A DNA stretch of 64,000 nt from an uncultured Psychrosphaera sp. (GTDB lineage Bacteria > Pseudomonadota > Gammaproteobacteria > Enterobacterales > Alteromonadaceae): NCBI RefSeq assembly GCF_947500655.1, contig NZ_CANMSK010000003.1, positions 209,972 to 273,971 of the forward strand, read 5' to 3'. The translations under genes were made by a program, and so were the position numbers. Shown here in pieces: positions 56,497 to 64,000 of this stretch. Below the pieces are notes generated by a model that was given only the letters and a program-made list of their open reading frames with translations, was not told where the DNA came from and did not search any database. Within the stretch, counting starts at the first letter, position 1, and each line of letters begins with the position of its first letter.

Positions 56497-57321
56497 ATGG
56501 CAGGCTCTTTATCCGTGAACGAGCGATTAACAGACAGGCAATTCATGCGTTATAACCGTCATATTATGGCGGATAATATTGGTGAAGCTGGGCAACTAGC
56601 TATCACTAAAGCAAAGGTAGTGATCATTGGAATGGGTGGTTTAGGCTGTCCTGCCAGTCAATACTTAGCGGCATCTGGTGTTGGTCATATTACCTTAATT
56701 GATCATGACATTATTGAAACCAGTAACCTGCAAAGACAAGTGTTATTCACAGAGCAAGATATAGGTAAATATAAAGTAGATATTGCACGTCAGCGACTGA
56801 AAAGTTTAAATCCATTAATTGAAATTAAAGCTATCAAACAGTCTGTTTTCAACACCAACTTATCTGAGTTATTTGATAGTACTGACATTGTATTAGATTG
56901 CACTGACAGCGCTAAAACCCGACATTTCATTAATGCCGCAGCAGTGGAGAGTAAAATAAAATTAGTCTCAGCTTCTGCCATTCAAGGTCAAGGGCAGTTA
57001 GTCAGCTTTGACTTTACCTCACACTCTTCGGCAAAATCGCCGTCAACTACATCACCCTCATCACCTTCAGCCCCAAGCACTAATCCTTGTTACCAATGTT
57101 TATTTCCAGCAGGTGCAACGCAAAATTTAAATTGTTCAACTTCTGGTGTTTTCAGTCCAGTTTTAGGTGTGTTAGGTAGTTTGCAGGCAACTGAAGCCTT
57201 GCGCTTAATTTTAGGTAACACCAATAACTTGAATAAATTAATATTGTTTGATGCATGGGGAATGGAGTTTAAACGCTTTGCAATAAATAAAGATCCGCAA
57301 TGCAAGTGTTGCTCACAATAA
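56497..57321 (+). CDS. thiF: ThiS adenylyltransferase ThiF
   Basis: 274 residues. It adenylates the ThiS C-terminus. The E1-like nucleotide motif GMGGLGCPASQYLAASGVGHITLID and the zinc ligands CYQC and CKCC are present. A Ser/Pro-rich insert (residues about 172-195, SAKSPSTTSPSSPSAPS) precedes the first zinc pair and is not usual in ThiF. Last gene of the thi operon. An ATATTCA-type hairpin (57341-57364) lies behind it without a T-run. Confidence 0.94.
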   Translation: MAGSLSVNERLTDRQFMRYNRHIMADNIGEAGQLAITKAKVVIIGMGGLGCPASQYLAASGVGHITLIDHDIIETSNLQRQVLFTEQDIGKYKVDIARQRLKSLNPLIEIKAIKQSVFNTNLSELFDSTDIVLDCTDSAKTRHFINAAAVESKIKLVSASAIQGQGQLVSFDFTSHSSAKSPSTTSPSSPSAPSTNPCYQCLFPAGATQNLNCSTSGVFSPVLGVLGSLQATEALRLILGNTNNLNKLILFDAWGMEFKRFAINKDPQCKCCSQ

Positions 57322-57418
57322 ATACAAAAACTTAACTCAATGAATATAAAACAGTTTATATTCAACTATACTCATGTTTTGAGCTATTTTTTTACGTTAT
57401 TTTGGAGAGCAGTTTTAT

Positions 57419-58003
57419 ATGGCTATACCTATTCCCCATCGCGTTAGTGGTTTTCTTCTTGGAGATCCTGCAGCCGTCGTCACTATAGATGCTTTTATTG
57501 ATATTCAATGCCCTCACTCACTGGCTATCTGGCCGACATTACTTGAAGTATCAAAGCACTATCAAAATCAATCGGTAAGCTTACGATGCCACTTAATTAC
57601 ACTAAGCAACCATAGACAAGCTTGGGATATGAGTTTAGGGTTGTTTGCGTTAGCACAGAATGATGCCAACAAATTTTATGACTTTGCATCCTTTGTATAT
57701 GACCGCCAAACACAATTTTATAACGGCGTCTTTTTAAACAAAACTCACAACGATCTAATTCAGTTAGTTGCTGATTTTGCTCAAGAGCATGCCAACGTAG
57801 ACCGCGAAGCCTTTATTAAACGAATGCAAGATAACGATATATACATTAAAGCGCGCACGCCAATTCGTTATGCTGCAACCAAAGCAGTTTGGGCAACACC
57901 GACTTTGTTTATTAACAATGCAGATGATGTGGCAGTTGATCATAAGTCAGACTTAGCTCAATGGCAGTCGCTGATAGACCCGTTACTACAAGGCTATTAT
58001 TAA
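57419..58003 (+). CDS. DsbA-like thioredoxin-fold protein with CPHS motif
   Basis: 194 residues of the DsbA/thioredoxin_4 fold. The redox site reads CPHS instead of CxxC ([12 protein letters not shown]), and the cis-Pro loop is ATPTLFIN. There is no signal peptide, so it is probably cytoplasmic. The single cysteine at the active site suggests a glutathione-like or monothiol role rather than a disulfide oxidase. GGAGAG precedes the ATG; the next gene starts 16 bases after. Confidence 0.8.
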   Translation: MAIPIPHRVSGFLLGDPAAVVTIDAFIDIQCPHSLAIWPTLLEVSKHYQNQSVSLRCHLITLSNHRQAWDMSLGLFALAQNDANKFYDFASFVYDRQTQFYNGVFLNKTHNDLIQLVADFAQEHANVDREAFIKRMQDNDIYIKARTPIRYAATKAVWATPTLFINNADDVAVDHKSDLAQWQSLIDPLLQGYY

Positions 58004-58019
58004 AAACCAAGGAATAATA

Positions 58020-59225
58020 ATGAGAACAAAAGTAGAATTCCCTAGCCAAGGCCAAAACCTTGCAGGTTTACTTGAAACACCAGATCAAAAAGTACGAGCT
58101 TATGTGTTATTTGCCCATTGTTTTACCTGTGGTAAAGATGTTGCAGCCGCCTCCCGCATAAGCCGTTTTTTAGTTCAGCATGGCTTTGCTGTTTTCCGTT
58201 TTGATTTCACCGGCCTTGGCAATAGTGACGGTGACTTTGCCAATACTAATTTTTCGTCTAACACTGAAGACTTACTTGCCGCTGCTAATTTTCTTGAACA
58301 AAATTATGAAGCTCCACAATTACTAATTGGCCATAGCCTTGGCGGAGCTGCGGTTTTAGCTATGGCTGCACAATTACCAAAAGTAAAAGCCGTTGTTACT
58401 ATTGGCGCGCCGTATGAAGCAAGTCATGTTATACATAATTTCCATGCTCATTTAGACACAATAGAAAGTGACGGGCATGCAAAAGTTAACTTAGGTACTC
58501 GTGAATTCACCATTAAAAAACAATTTTTAGATGATTTACGCAGTCAAACAACTGAGCATATAAAGCATCTAAACAAAGCGTTGTTGGTTATGCATTCCCC
58601 TGTTGATTTAACAGTAGAGGTTTCTGACGCTGAGAAAATTTATAAAGCGGCTAAGCATCCAAAAAGCTTTGTTAGTTTAGATACGGCGGATCACCTTTTA
58701 TCAAAATCAGCCGACAGTGAATACGTAGCGCAAATGATTTCAGGTTGGGCTAGCCGGTATATTCCAGCACCTAAAGTAGAAAGTCCTAGTGTGAGTAAAG
58801 GGCATGTAATGGTGGCTGAACTTGACCATAAATTTCAACAGCAAGTATTTACCGACAATCATCATTGGTATGCCGACGAGCCTACCGCACTTGGCGGACA
58901 AAACTCAGGGCCTGATCCTTACGAGCATTTATTAGCGGGTTTAGGCGCTTGTACAGCCATGACAATTAGGATGTACGCCAGCCATAAAAAGCTCCCACTT
59001 GAACATGTAGAAGTGTCTTTATCGCACGAACGTGATTATATCCAAGATGCTGGTAACACTGATGGGCATGAACAAAAAATGGAGTCGTTAATTCGTAAAA
59101 TTCAATTGATTGGTGATTTAACCGACGAGCAAAGAACTCGAATCATGGAAATTGCAGATAAATGCCCAGTGCATAAAACGCTGACTAACAATCCACAAAT
59201 TGTAACTATTGCCGTTGATAGCTAA
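58020..59225 (+). CDS. Alpha/beta hydrolase - OsmC fusion protein
   Basis: 401 residues. An alpha/beta hydrolase domain (about 1-240; oxyanion [10 protein letters not shown], nucleophile GHSLGG near Ser105, acid in HSPVDLTV, His in DTADHLL) is fused to an OsmC domain (about 265-400). The peroxidatic cysteines lie in GLGACTAMT and DKCPVHKTL. The fusion is known in many proteobacteria and is thought to act in organic peroxide detoxification. Forms a unit with the DsbA-like gene. Confidence 0.9.
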   Translation: MRTKVEFPSQGQNLAGLLETPDQKVRAYVLFAHCFTCGKDVAAASRISRFLVQHGFAVFRFDFTGLGNSDGDFANTNFSSNTEDLLAAANFLEQNYEAPQLLIGHSLGGAAVLAMAAQLPKVKAVVTIGAPYEASHVIHNFHAHLDTIESDGHAKVNLGTREFTIKKQFLDDLRSQTTEHIKHLNKALLVMHSPVDLTVEVSDAEKIYKAAKHPKSFVSLDTADHLLSKSADSEYVAQMISGWASRYIPAPKVESPSVSKGHVMVAELDHKFQQQVFTDNHHWYADEPTALGGQNSGPDPYEHLLAGLGACTAMTIRMYASHKKLPLEHVEVSLSHERDYIQDAGNTDGHEQKMESLIRKIQLIGDLTDEQRTRIMEIADKCPVHKTLTNNPQIVTIAVDS

Positions 59226-59365
59226 ACGGCTGAAACATTGTTTCAAGATGGTGTAGTGTAGATATTTGGCTTTATGTTGTTGCTGTTTATTACAAACAAA
59301 ACATATAAGCCAAATAGTTTAATCAGCAGCTTGGGTTAATACTCTAAATCAATAATCTAGCCAGA

Positions 59366-60613
59366 CTAAAGAGCTAAGCTAATAAAAATCCCAGCTAATG
59401 TGGCACTCATCAAGTTAGATAACGAACCCGCAATTACCGCTTTAAAACCTAATCTAGCTATGTCGTGTCGTCTACTAGGCGCAAGCGCACCTAAACCACC
59501 AACCAATATGGCAATAGAAGCTAAGTTAGCAAAACCACATAACGCAAAGGTGATAATGACTTGCGTATGTTGTGACATGGTATCTTTGATTTCAACAAAA
59601 TTAATGTAAGCAACAAATTCATTAACCATTAACTTTTGGCCAATAAAACTCCCAGCTTGTAACGCTTCTTCAAATGGCACGCCAATAAGAAAAGCAATTG
59701 GTGAGAAAATATAACCCAATAAAATCTCTATGGTTACGCCCTCAAAACCTAAAAGGTTAGACAAACCTAATACAACGCCGTTTAATAAAGCAATTAAACC
59801 TAAAAACGCCAGCAACATTCCGCCCACATTTATCGCGAGCTTGGTACCAACTGCAGCACCACTTGCTGCCGCGTCAATTACATTAATTGGTTGGTCTTCC
59901 TCAAGCTCGTCTTCAGGGTGAATAGTTTCAACCGGAGTTCCCTGCTCTGGCATAATTAACTTTGCCATTAACAAACCGCCTGGAGCAGCCATAAAACTAG
60001 CAGCAACAAGATATTTAAGCTCAATACCTAACGAGGAATAACCAACTAAAACCGAACCGGCTACCGACGCTGTTCCGCCAACCATAACCGCAAACAATTG
60101 CGAGTCAGTCATGCGAGCAATAAACGGGCGAACAACAAGTGGCGCTTCTGTTAAGCCAACAAAAATATTTGCGGTTGCCGACATAGCTTCAGGACGGCTT
60201 ATTTTAAGTAACTTCTGCAAGCCTCCACCAATAACAGTGATAACTTTTTGCATTATGCCTAGGTAATATAAAACAGCGATAAGCGATGAGAAAAACACAA
60301 TAACGGGCAATACTTTTAACGCAAAAATAAACGCACTATTACCAAGAAGTTCCGTCATTCTTTCGCTGGCTAAACCACCAAATAAAAAGCTAATCCCGCT
60401 GTTACTGCAATCAATAACCCATTGCACACCGTTTGCCATACTCAACAGAATTTTTTGCCCAAATGGTAAATACAAAACAAATGCGCCAAAGCAAGCTTGG
60501 AGAACAAATGCCAATATCACAGTTCTTTTATTTATAGCGCGCCAATTGTTGGATAATAAAATGGCAAAGGCCAATAAAGATACTATTCCAACTAAACCCA
60601 TAATTACGTTCAT
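59366..60613 (-). CDS. NupC-type concentrative nucleoside transporter
   Basis: A 415-residue multipass transporter from the ATG at 60613 (AAGAG upstream); the frame extends to 60682. CNT-family motifs are ANIFVGLTEAPLVVRPF, GTASVAGSVLVGYSSLG and VGVPFEEALQAGSFIGQKLMVNEFVAY. It imports nucleosides with sodium or protons. The cation cannot be read from the sequence with confidence. Monocistronic, divergent from a LysR gene. Confidence 0.93.
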   Translation of the reverse strand: MNVIMGLVGIVSLLAFAILLSNNWRAINKRTVILAFVLQACFGAFVLYLPFGQKILLSMANGVQWVIDCSNSGISFLFGGLASERMTELLGNSAFIFALKVLPVIVFFSSLIAVLYYLGIMQKVITVIGGGLQKLLKISRPEAMSATANIFVGLTEAPLVVRPFIARMTDSQLFAVMVGGTASVAGSVLVGYSSLGIELKYLVAASFMAAPGGLLMAKLIMPEQGTPVETIHPEDELEEDQPINVIDAAASGAAVGTKLAINVGGMLLAFLGLIALLNGVVLGLSNLLGFEGVTIEILLGYIFSPIAFLIGVPFEEALQAGSFIGQKLMVNEFVAYINFVEIKDTMSQHTQVIITFALCGFANLASIAILVGGLGALAPSRRHDIARLGFKAVIAGSLSNLMSATLAGIFISLAL

Positions 60614-60903
60614 ATTAACTCTTTGTTTATTATTGCTTTTATTAACATCATCAATTAAATAGGCCGCTAATAAATGTCCCAATCGTTATTGCCGTAAGTT
60701 TGGCATACTCAATTGGGTTTCCCAATACTTATATCGCGTTGGACGAGTGAATAAATTTAAACTTACTTGTGGAAAAAATCTGGATAAACCAATTAGTTTT
60801 GATTTAACTTTTTACTGTTCACAAAAGGAATAGTATGTAAAATTCACTTTCTAAATTTGAATATCAAACACTAGCTAACCACAAAGATAAGTGAATTAAA
60901 GCA

Positions 60904-61824
60904 ATGGAAATCTCACAACTTACACGCATTAACATTAACTTATTGGTTACCCTGCAAGTATTATTACAAGAACGTAATGCGTCTTCTTCTGCTGTTCGGC
61001 TTAATTTAAGTCAGTCTACTATTAGTAAAAACTTATCTCAGCTTAGACATGTTTTTGCCGATCCTTTGTTTCATCGAGTTTCTCACGGTTTAATGCCAAC
61101 GCCCTTAGCACAAGAGTTAGAGCCTAAGCTAAACATTGCGATCAATGCGATTAACGAGATATTTTCACCGTCCACGTTTGAGCTTAAAAAGTTTCAAGGC
61201 TGCTTTAAAATATCCATGCAAGAAAGCGCGTTTGAATTTGTATTGTCCAAAGTGATGCAACGTGTATTGGATGAAGCGCCAAATATGCAAATTGATACTT
61301 ATTTTAAAGACAGCATAAGTATTGAACAGCTAAATCAAGGGCGGTTAGATTTTGTGATCATTCCACACGATATTGGACAAAAACCCAATTTAAGCAATCA
61401 GCTACATAGTGAAGAATTATACCGAGATGAATTGGTCTGTTTAGTCAGAGATTCCAACCCAGTTCTACAAAAAACATGGAACCAACAAACCTATTTAGAC
61501 AGTAAGCACATTCACGTAAAAGACAATGAACTTGGTATTCCTATGTTTGATCAGTCTCTATCAAAGTTGGGGTTTCAGCGTGAAGTTATAGTACAGGCTC
61601 CTGACTTTAATGCTGCTACTAGTTTATGTAAGCACTCAGATTTAATATTTACCACAACTTCAACGTGGGCAGATTCGGTAGTAAACACTAACAAACTAAT
61701 AAAACTGACGATGCCTTGTCAGTCTGATCCCGTTGTTTATTCTCTTATTTGGCACCAACGCAGTGAAAGCAACCACGCTCACACATGGTTACGACAGCAA
61801 CTGCTAAGCGTTTTTAGCGATTAA
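60904..61824 (+). CDS. LysR-family regulator, NodD/LeuO-type branch
   Basis: 306 residues. The helix-turn-helix reads LTRININLLVTLQVLLQERNASSSAVRLNLSQSTISKNLSQLRHVFADPLF, the pattern of the NodD/LeuO-like LysR branch. It is divergent from the nucleoside transporter and overlaps the 3' end of the convergent dioxygenase gene by 11 bases. Targets unknown. Confidence 0.88.
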   Translation: MEISQLTRININLLVTLQVLLQERNASSSAVRLNLSQSTISKNLSQLRHVFADPLFHRVSHGLMPTPLAQELEPKLNIAINAINEIFSPSTFELKKFQGCFKISMQESAFEFVLSKVMQRVLDEAPNMQIDTYFKDSISIEQLNQGRLDFVIIPHDIGQKPNLSNQLHSEELYRDELVCLVRDSNPVLQKTWNQQTYLDSKHIHVKDNELGIPMFDQSLSKLGFQREVIVQAPDFNAATSLCKHSDLIFTTTSTWADSVVNTNKLIKLTMPCQSDPVVYSLIWHQRSESNHAHTWLRQQLLSVFSD

Positions 61825-62653
61825 AGCCACGTAATGGTAACGTTTTAGCTTGTAACCAATTTTCTGCTGCATATTCACATTCACCGTCGGTAACATGTAG
61901 CGTAAATGCTTGACGAGACTTAGACGAACGATTAGGTGCGCTGTAATGTGGCAATGAACCTTGGAATACAACTAAACTTCCTGCTTTCACTTCCACTGAC
62001 TTGCCGCTATCTTCCGTTGGCCATGGCATTTTGTTTAACTCAACCATAGTGGTTTGGTTACCCGCTAAGTTAAAACGTTCTCTAAGTGGCCCCAAATGCC
62101 CTGCTGGCTCAACCCATAAACAACCGTTTTCTAACGTGGCGTCTTCAATAGCAAACCATAAAGTGATCACACTTTGTGGTGTAGTAAAAAAGAAACTCGC
62201 GTCTTGATGCCAATTAACAATACCACCAATTTTAGGTTGTTTGAAAATGTACATAGACTGACGAATTTGTGGTGTTTGCATACCAAGATCAGACATAAGC
62301 TCGCCAAGTAACTTTTGATGACTAAACTTACTAAACACTGGGTCTAATTCATGTAATGCATGACCAATTTTATTAATACATAAAGAGCGTTCTTGAACTA
62401 GCTCACCTTTGTCATTAAAAGCTTCTTCTTCAAAAAAACAACGTATTTTTTCTGCTGAGTCTAAAAAGTAAGAGTCATCACTGCGGTCATTATCGTTGGT
62501 GGTAAAAACATGTTCTGGACTGTCTTCCGCCCACTGTTCCACTAATAAATTAGCTTGCTTTTTTACCGCCTCAATCTCAGCTAGAGGAAACACTTGGTCT
62601 AATACAATGTAACCTTGTTCGTTGTAATGGGAGATTTGATCTGGTGATAACAT
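61814..62653 (-). CDS. Phytanoyl-CoA dioxygenase-family protein
   Basis: A 279-residue Fe(II)/2-oxoglutarate dioxygenase. The metal ligands are visible as HQD in NWHQDASFFFTTPQSVITLWFAIEDAT and the distal His in SLPHYSAPNRSSKSRQAFTLHV, with the arginine that binds 2-oxoglutarate nearby. The substrate is unknown; homologues hydroxylate lipids, ectoine or natural products. It is divergent from the sugar isomerase-like gene (191 bases apart), which may mark a catabolic pair. Confidence 0.85.
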   Translation of the reverse strand: MLSPDQISHYNEQGYIVLDQVFPLAEIEAVKKQANLLVEQWAEDSPEHVFTTNDNDRSDDSYFLDSAEKIRCFFEEEAFNDKGELVQERSLCINKIGHALHELDPVFSKFSHQKLLGELMSDLGMQTPQIRQSMYIFKQPKIGGIVNWHQDASFFFTTPQSVITLWFAIEDATLENGCLWVEPAGHLGPLRERFNLAGNQTTMVELNKMPWPTEDSGKSVEVKAGSLVVFQGSLPHYSAPNRSSKSRQAFTLHVTDGECEYAAENWLQAKTLPLRGFNR

Positions 62654-62844
62654 TGTTATGTTCCTAAGTGATGAGTTTAAATTTAGAGGTATTATTTACT
62701 CTTAGTTAATGACTATAGCCCGAACCAATATTTTCTAATATTGAATAAATGGAATATACAACTTTCCAAATAGGAATATTAATTTAGCGAATAGCTAAGG
62801 TACTCTGCGTTTATATTTTAAAGTGCCCGCAGTAGAGAATAAAA

Positions 62845-63672
62845 ATGAAGTTAAATTTTCATAAATCCCTTTGGGAAGTGCAATGTACAAACCCGAGTGA
62901 ATTAACCCATTACTTGAACGTAATTAAAAATGAAGGTTACCAAGGAACTGAGTTGTTCTTACCTTTTTACTCTATAGATGTGGATACCACATTAAAAGCT
63001 CACGCGGAATTTGGCTTAGATATAATAACGGGTATTGCGACTGACGGCACAGATATAAAACAACACTTAACCAGCCTGACCAAACAAGTAGAGCAAGCGT
63101 TAGAATTTTCTCCCACTTTAATCAATTGCCACACTGGCCGAGATATTTTTAGTTTAAAAGATAATCTTATGCTATTTGAAGCAGCTCTGAAATTAGAGCA
63201 AAAGCATAACATAACTATCACCCATGAAACCCACAGATTTAGACCAACATTTAGTACTTTTGGCACTGAACAAATTATAAATGAATTACCTGAGTTAAAA
63301 CTTAATTTAGATATTAGTCATTGGATGGTAGTACACGAGTCTGATTTATCTGATCAAATTGAGCGATTAAAAAAACTATTTAAGTCTGTGTATCACATAC
63401 ATGGCAGAGTTGGTTTTGAAGAAGGCCCGCAAGTTACCAATCCAGAAGATGAACGTTGGCAAGCACACTTAATAAATCATACCCAGTTATGGCAAAAAGT
63501 TGTTGATAACGCAGCAGCTCGTCAAGATAACAGTTTCACTATTACACCTGAATTTGGCCCATTTCCATACGCACATATTCTTCCAGCAACGGGCGAACAC
63601 TTAGCGGATATATGGCGCGCAAATAGATTTATGAAGCAACATTTATCTGAGCAATTAACTACTCCCAAATAA
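62845..63672 (+). CDS. Sugar phosphate isomerase/epimerase-family protein
   Basis: 275 residues of the xylose-isomerase-like TIM-barrel family (AP_endonuc_2). Metal-site residues are suggested by NCHTGRD, ITHETHRFRPTF, LDISHW and HIHGRVGFEEGPQ, with the final TPEFGPFPY. Exact substrate unknown. It is divergent from the dioxygenase gene and followed by 250 bases without a gene. Confidence 0.8.
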   Translation: MKLNFHKSLWEVQCTNPSELTHYLNVIKNEGYQGTELFLPFYSIDVDTTLKAHAEFGLDIITGIATDGTDIKQHLTSLTKQVEQALEFSPTLINCHTGRDIFSLKDNLMLFEAALKLEQKHNITITHETHRFRPTFSTFGTEQIINELPELKLNLDISHWMVVHESDLSDQIERLKKLFKSVYHIHGRVGFEEGPQVTNPEDERWQAHLINHTQLWQKVVDNAAARQDNSFTITPEFGPFPYAHILPATGEHLADIWRANRFMKQHLSEQLTTPK

Positions 63673-63835
63673 GTAACAAAAATAGCTAACAACCATAAAT
63701 AACAAATAGTGCCTGATTAATATCGGGCGCTGTTTAATACCAATTGTATTAATGAATTGTTCAGTTCAGAGCTATGTTAGCAGAGCGTTATTAAAATTTT
63801 ATCTTGGTTAAAAATTTAAGCTTGGGAAGTATTTG

Positions 63836-63860
63836 TTGGTTTGGTTTGGTTTGGTTTGGT
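63836..63860. repeat. Pentanucleotide repeat (TTGGT)x5
   Basis: Five perfect TTGGT units in the 250-base gene-free interval before the last tRNA. Simple repeats of this size can slip in length. No reading frame with a ribosome-binding site crosses it, so a coding phase-variation role is not supported. Confidence 0.9.
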
Positions 63861-63922
63861 TTATAGAGCTTGATTTTGCTTTATTGGGTTTTATATTACT
63901 GAGGAAAGCTTTGATATAGAAA

Positions 63923-63998
<76 letters not shown>

Positions 63999-64000
63999 AC

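Noticed and set aside
59226..59365. Terminator behind the hydrolase-OsmC gene
   Set aside because: A GGCTTTATGTT/ACATATAAGCC pairing exists at about 59267-59311 but is imperfect with a very long loop and no T-run.
63836..63860. Phase-variable gene at the TTGGT repeat
   Set aside because: No open frame with a start and ribosome-binding site crosses the repeat.

Overview
The window is low-GC, gene-dense gammaproteobacterial chromosome. Gene content points to a marine Alteromonadales bacterium, probably near Colwelliaceae or Pseudoalteromonadaceae. This rests on the RimK/RimB set, the thiC-O-S-G-DE-F order, the long-type PurC, the hdfR-maoP pair and several TonB-dependent receptors. It is a guess from family resemblance, not from a marker-gene comparison.

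Layout. 1-6.1 kb: cell-wall recycling (end of mpl), ubiX, an ABC exporter pair (yadGH), a chemoreceptor and purC. 6.1-14.3 kb: a small secreted DUF3718 protein, fieF, an aldo/keto reductase, a GreA/GreB-like protein, a LysR regulator, the rimK-aspartoacylase-rimB operon and an MscS channel. 14.4-25.1 kb: a lipase, a YHYH protein, DUF3297, CBS and DUF4153 proteins, an operon of MlaC-like, MscS-like and MgtE proteins, and the divergent hdfR/maoP pair with a 51-residue protein behind maoP. 25.4-40.2 kb: two TonB-dependent receptors (one with an evident Fur site and a divergent PepSY operon), MgtC, a TonB-like protein, ppc with a divergent LysR gene, a PDC sensor protein and a DUF885 peptidase.

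40.4-49.1 kb is the accessory and most interesting part: a double-glycine (class II) bacteriocin/microcin locus on the minus strand. It has a C39-peptidase ABC exporter, an HlyD-type adaptor and two intact short precursors with leaders ending in Gly-Gly (46949-47182, and 45954-46100, which is only 48 residues). Each precursor is followed by a small membrane protein that could give immunity. Between and around these lie debris of further copies: a truncated second exporter fused to an HlyD tail, a leaderless third precursor with a frameshift, a third exporter fragment, a copied hlyD upstream region and a possible copied end of the nearby transglutaminase-like gene. The locus seems to have been amplified and then pruned. 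A 15-bp perfect hairpin covers the exporter ribosome-binding site. Downstream lie a DUF350, transglutaminase-like and CPBP-protease operon and an acyltransferase.

49.1-50.1 kb holds a repeat-rich stretch with a tRNA-Phe 3' fragment, then Phe-Thr-Phe tRNA genes. 50.2-57.3 kb is a TPP-riboswitch-led thiamine operon (thiC, thiO, thiS, thiG, a thiD-thiE fusion, thiF). 57.4-64 kb carries a DsbA-like protein, an alpha/beta hydrolase-OsmC fusion, a NupC-type transporter, a LysR gene convergent with a phytanoyl-CoA dioxygenase-like gene, a sugar isomerase/epimerase-like protein and a final tRNA-Thr.
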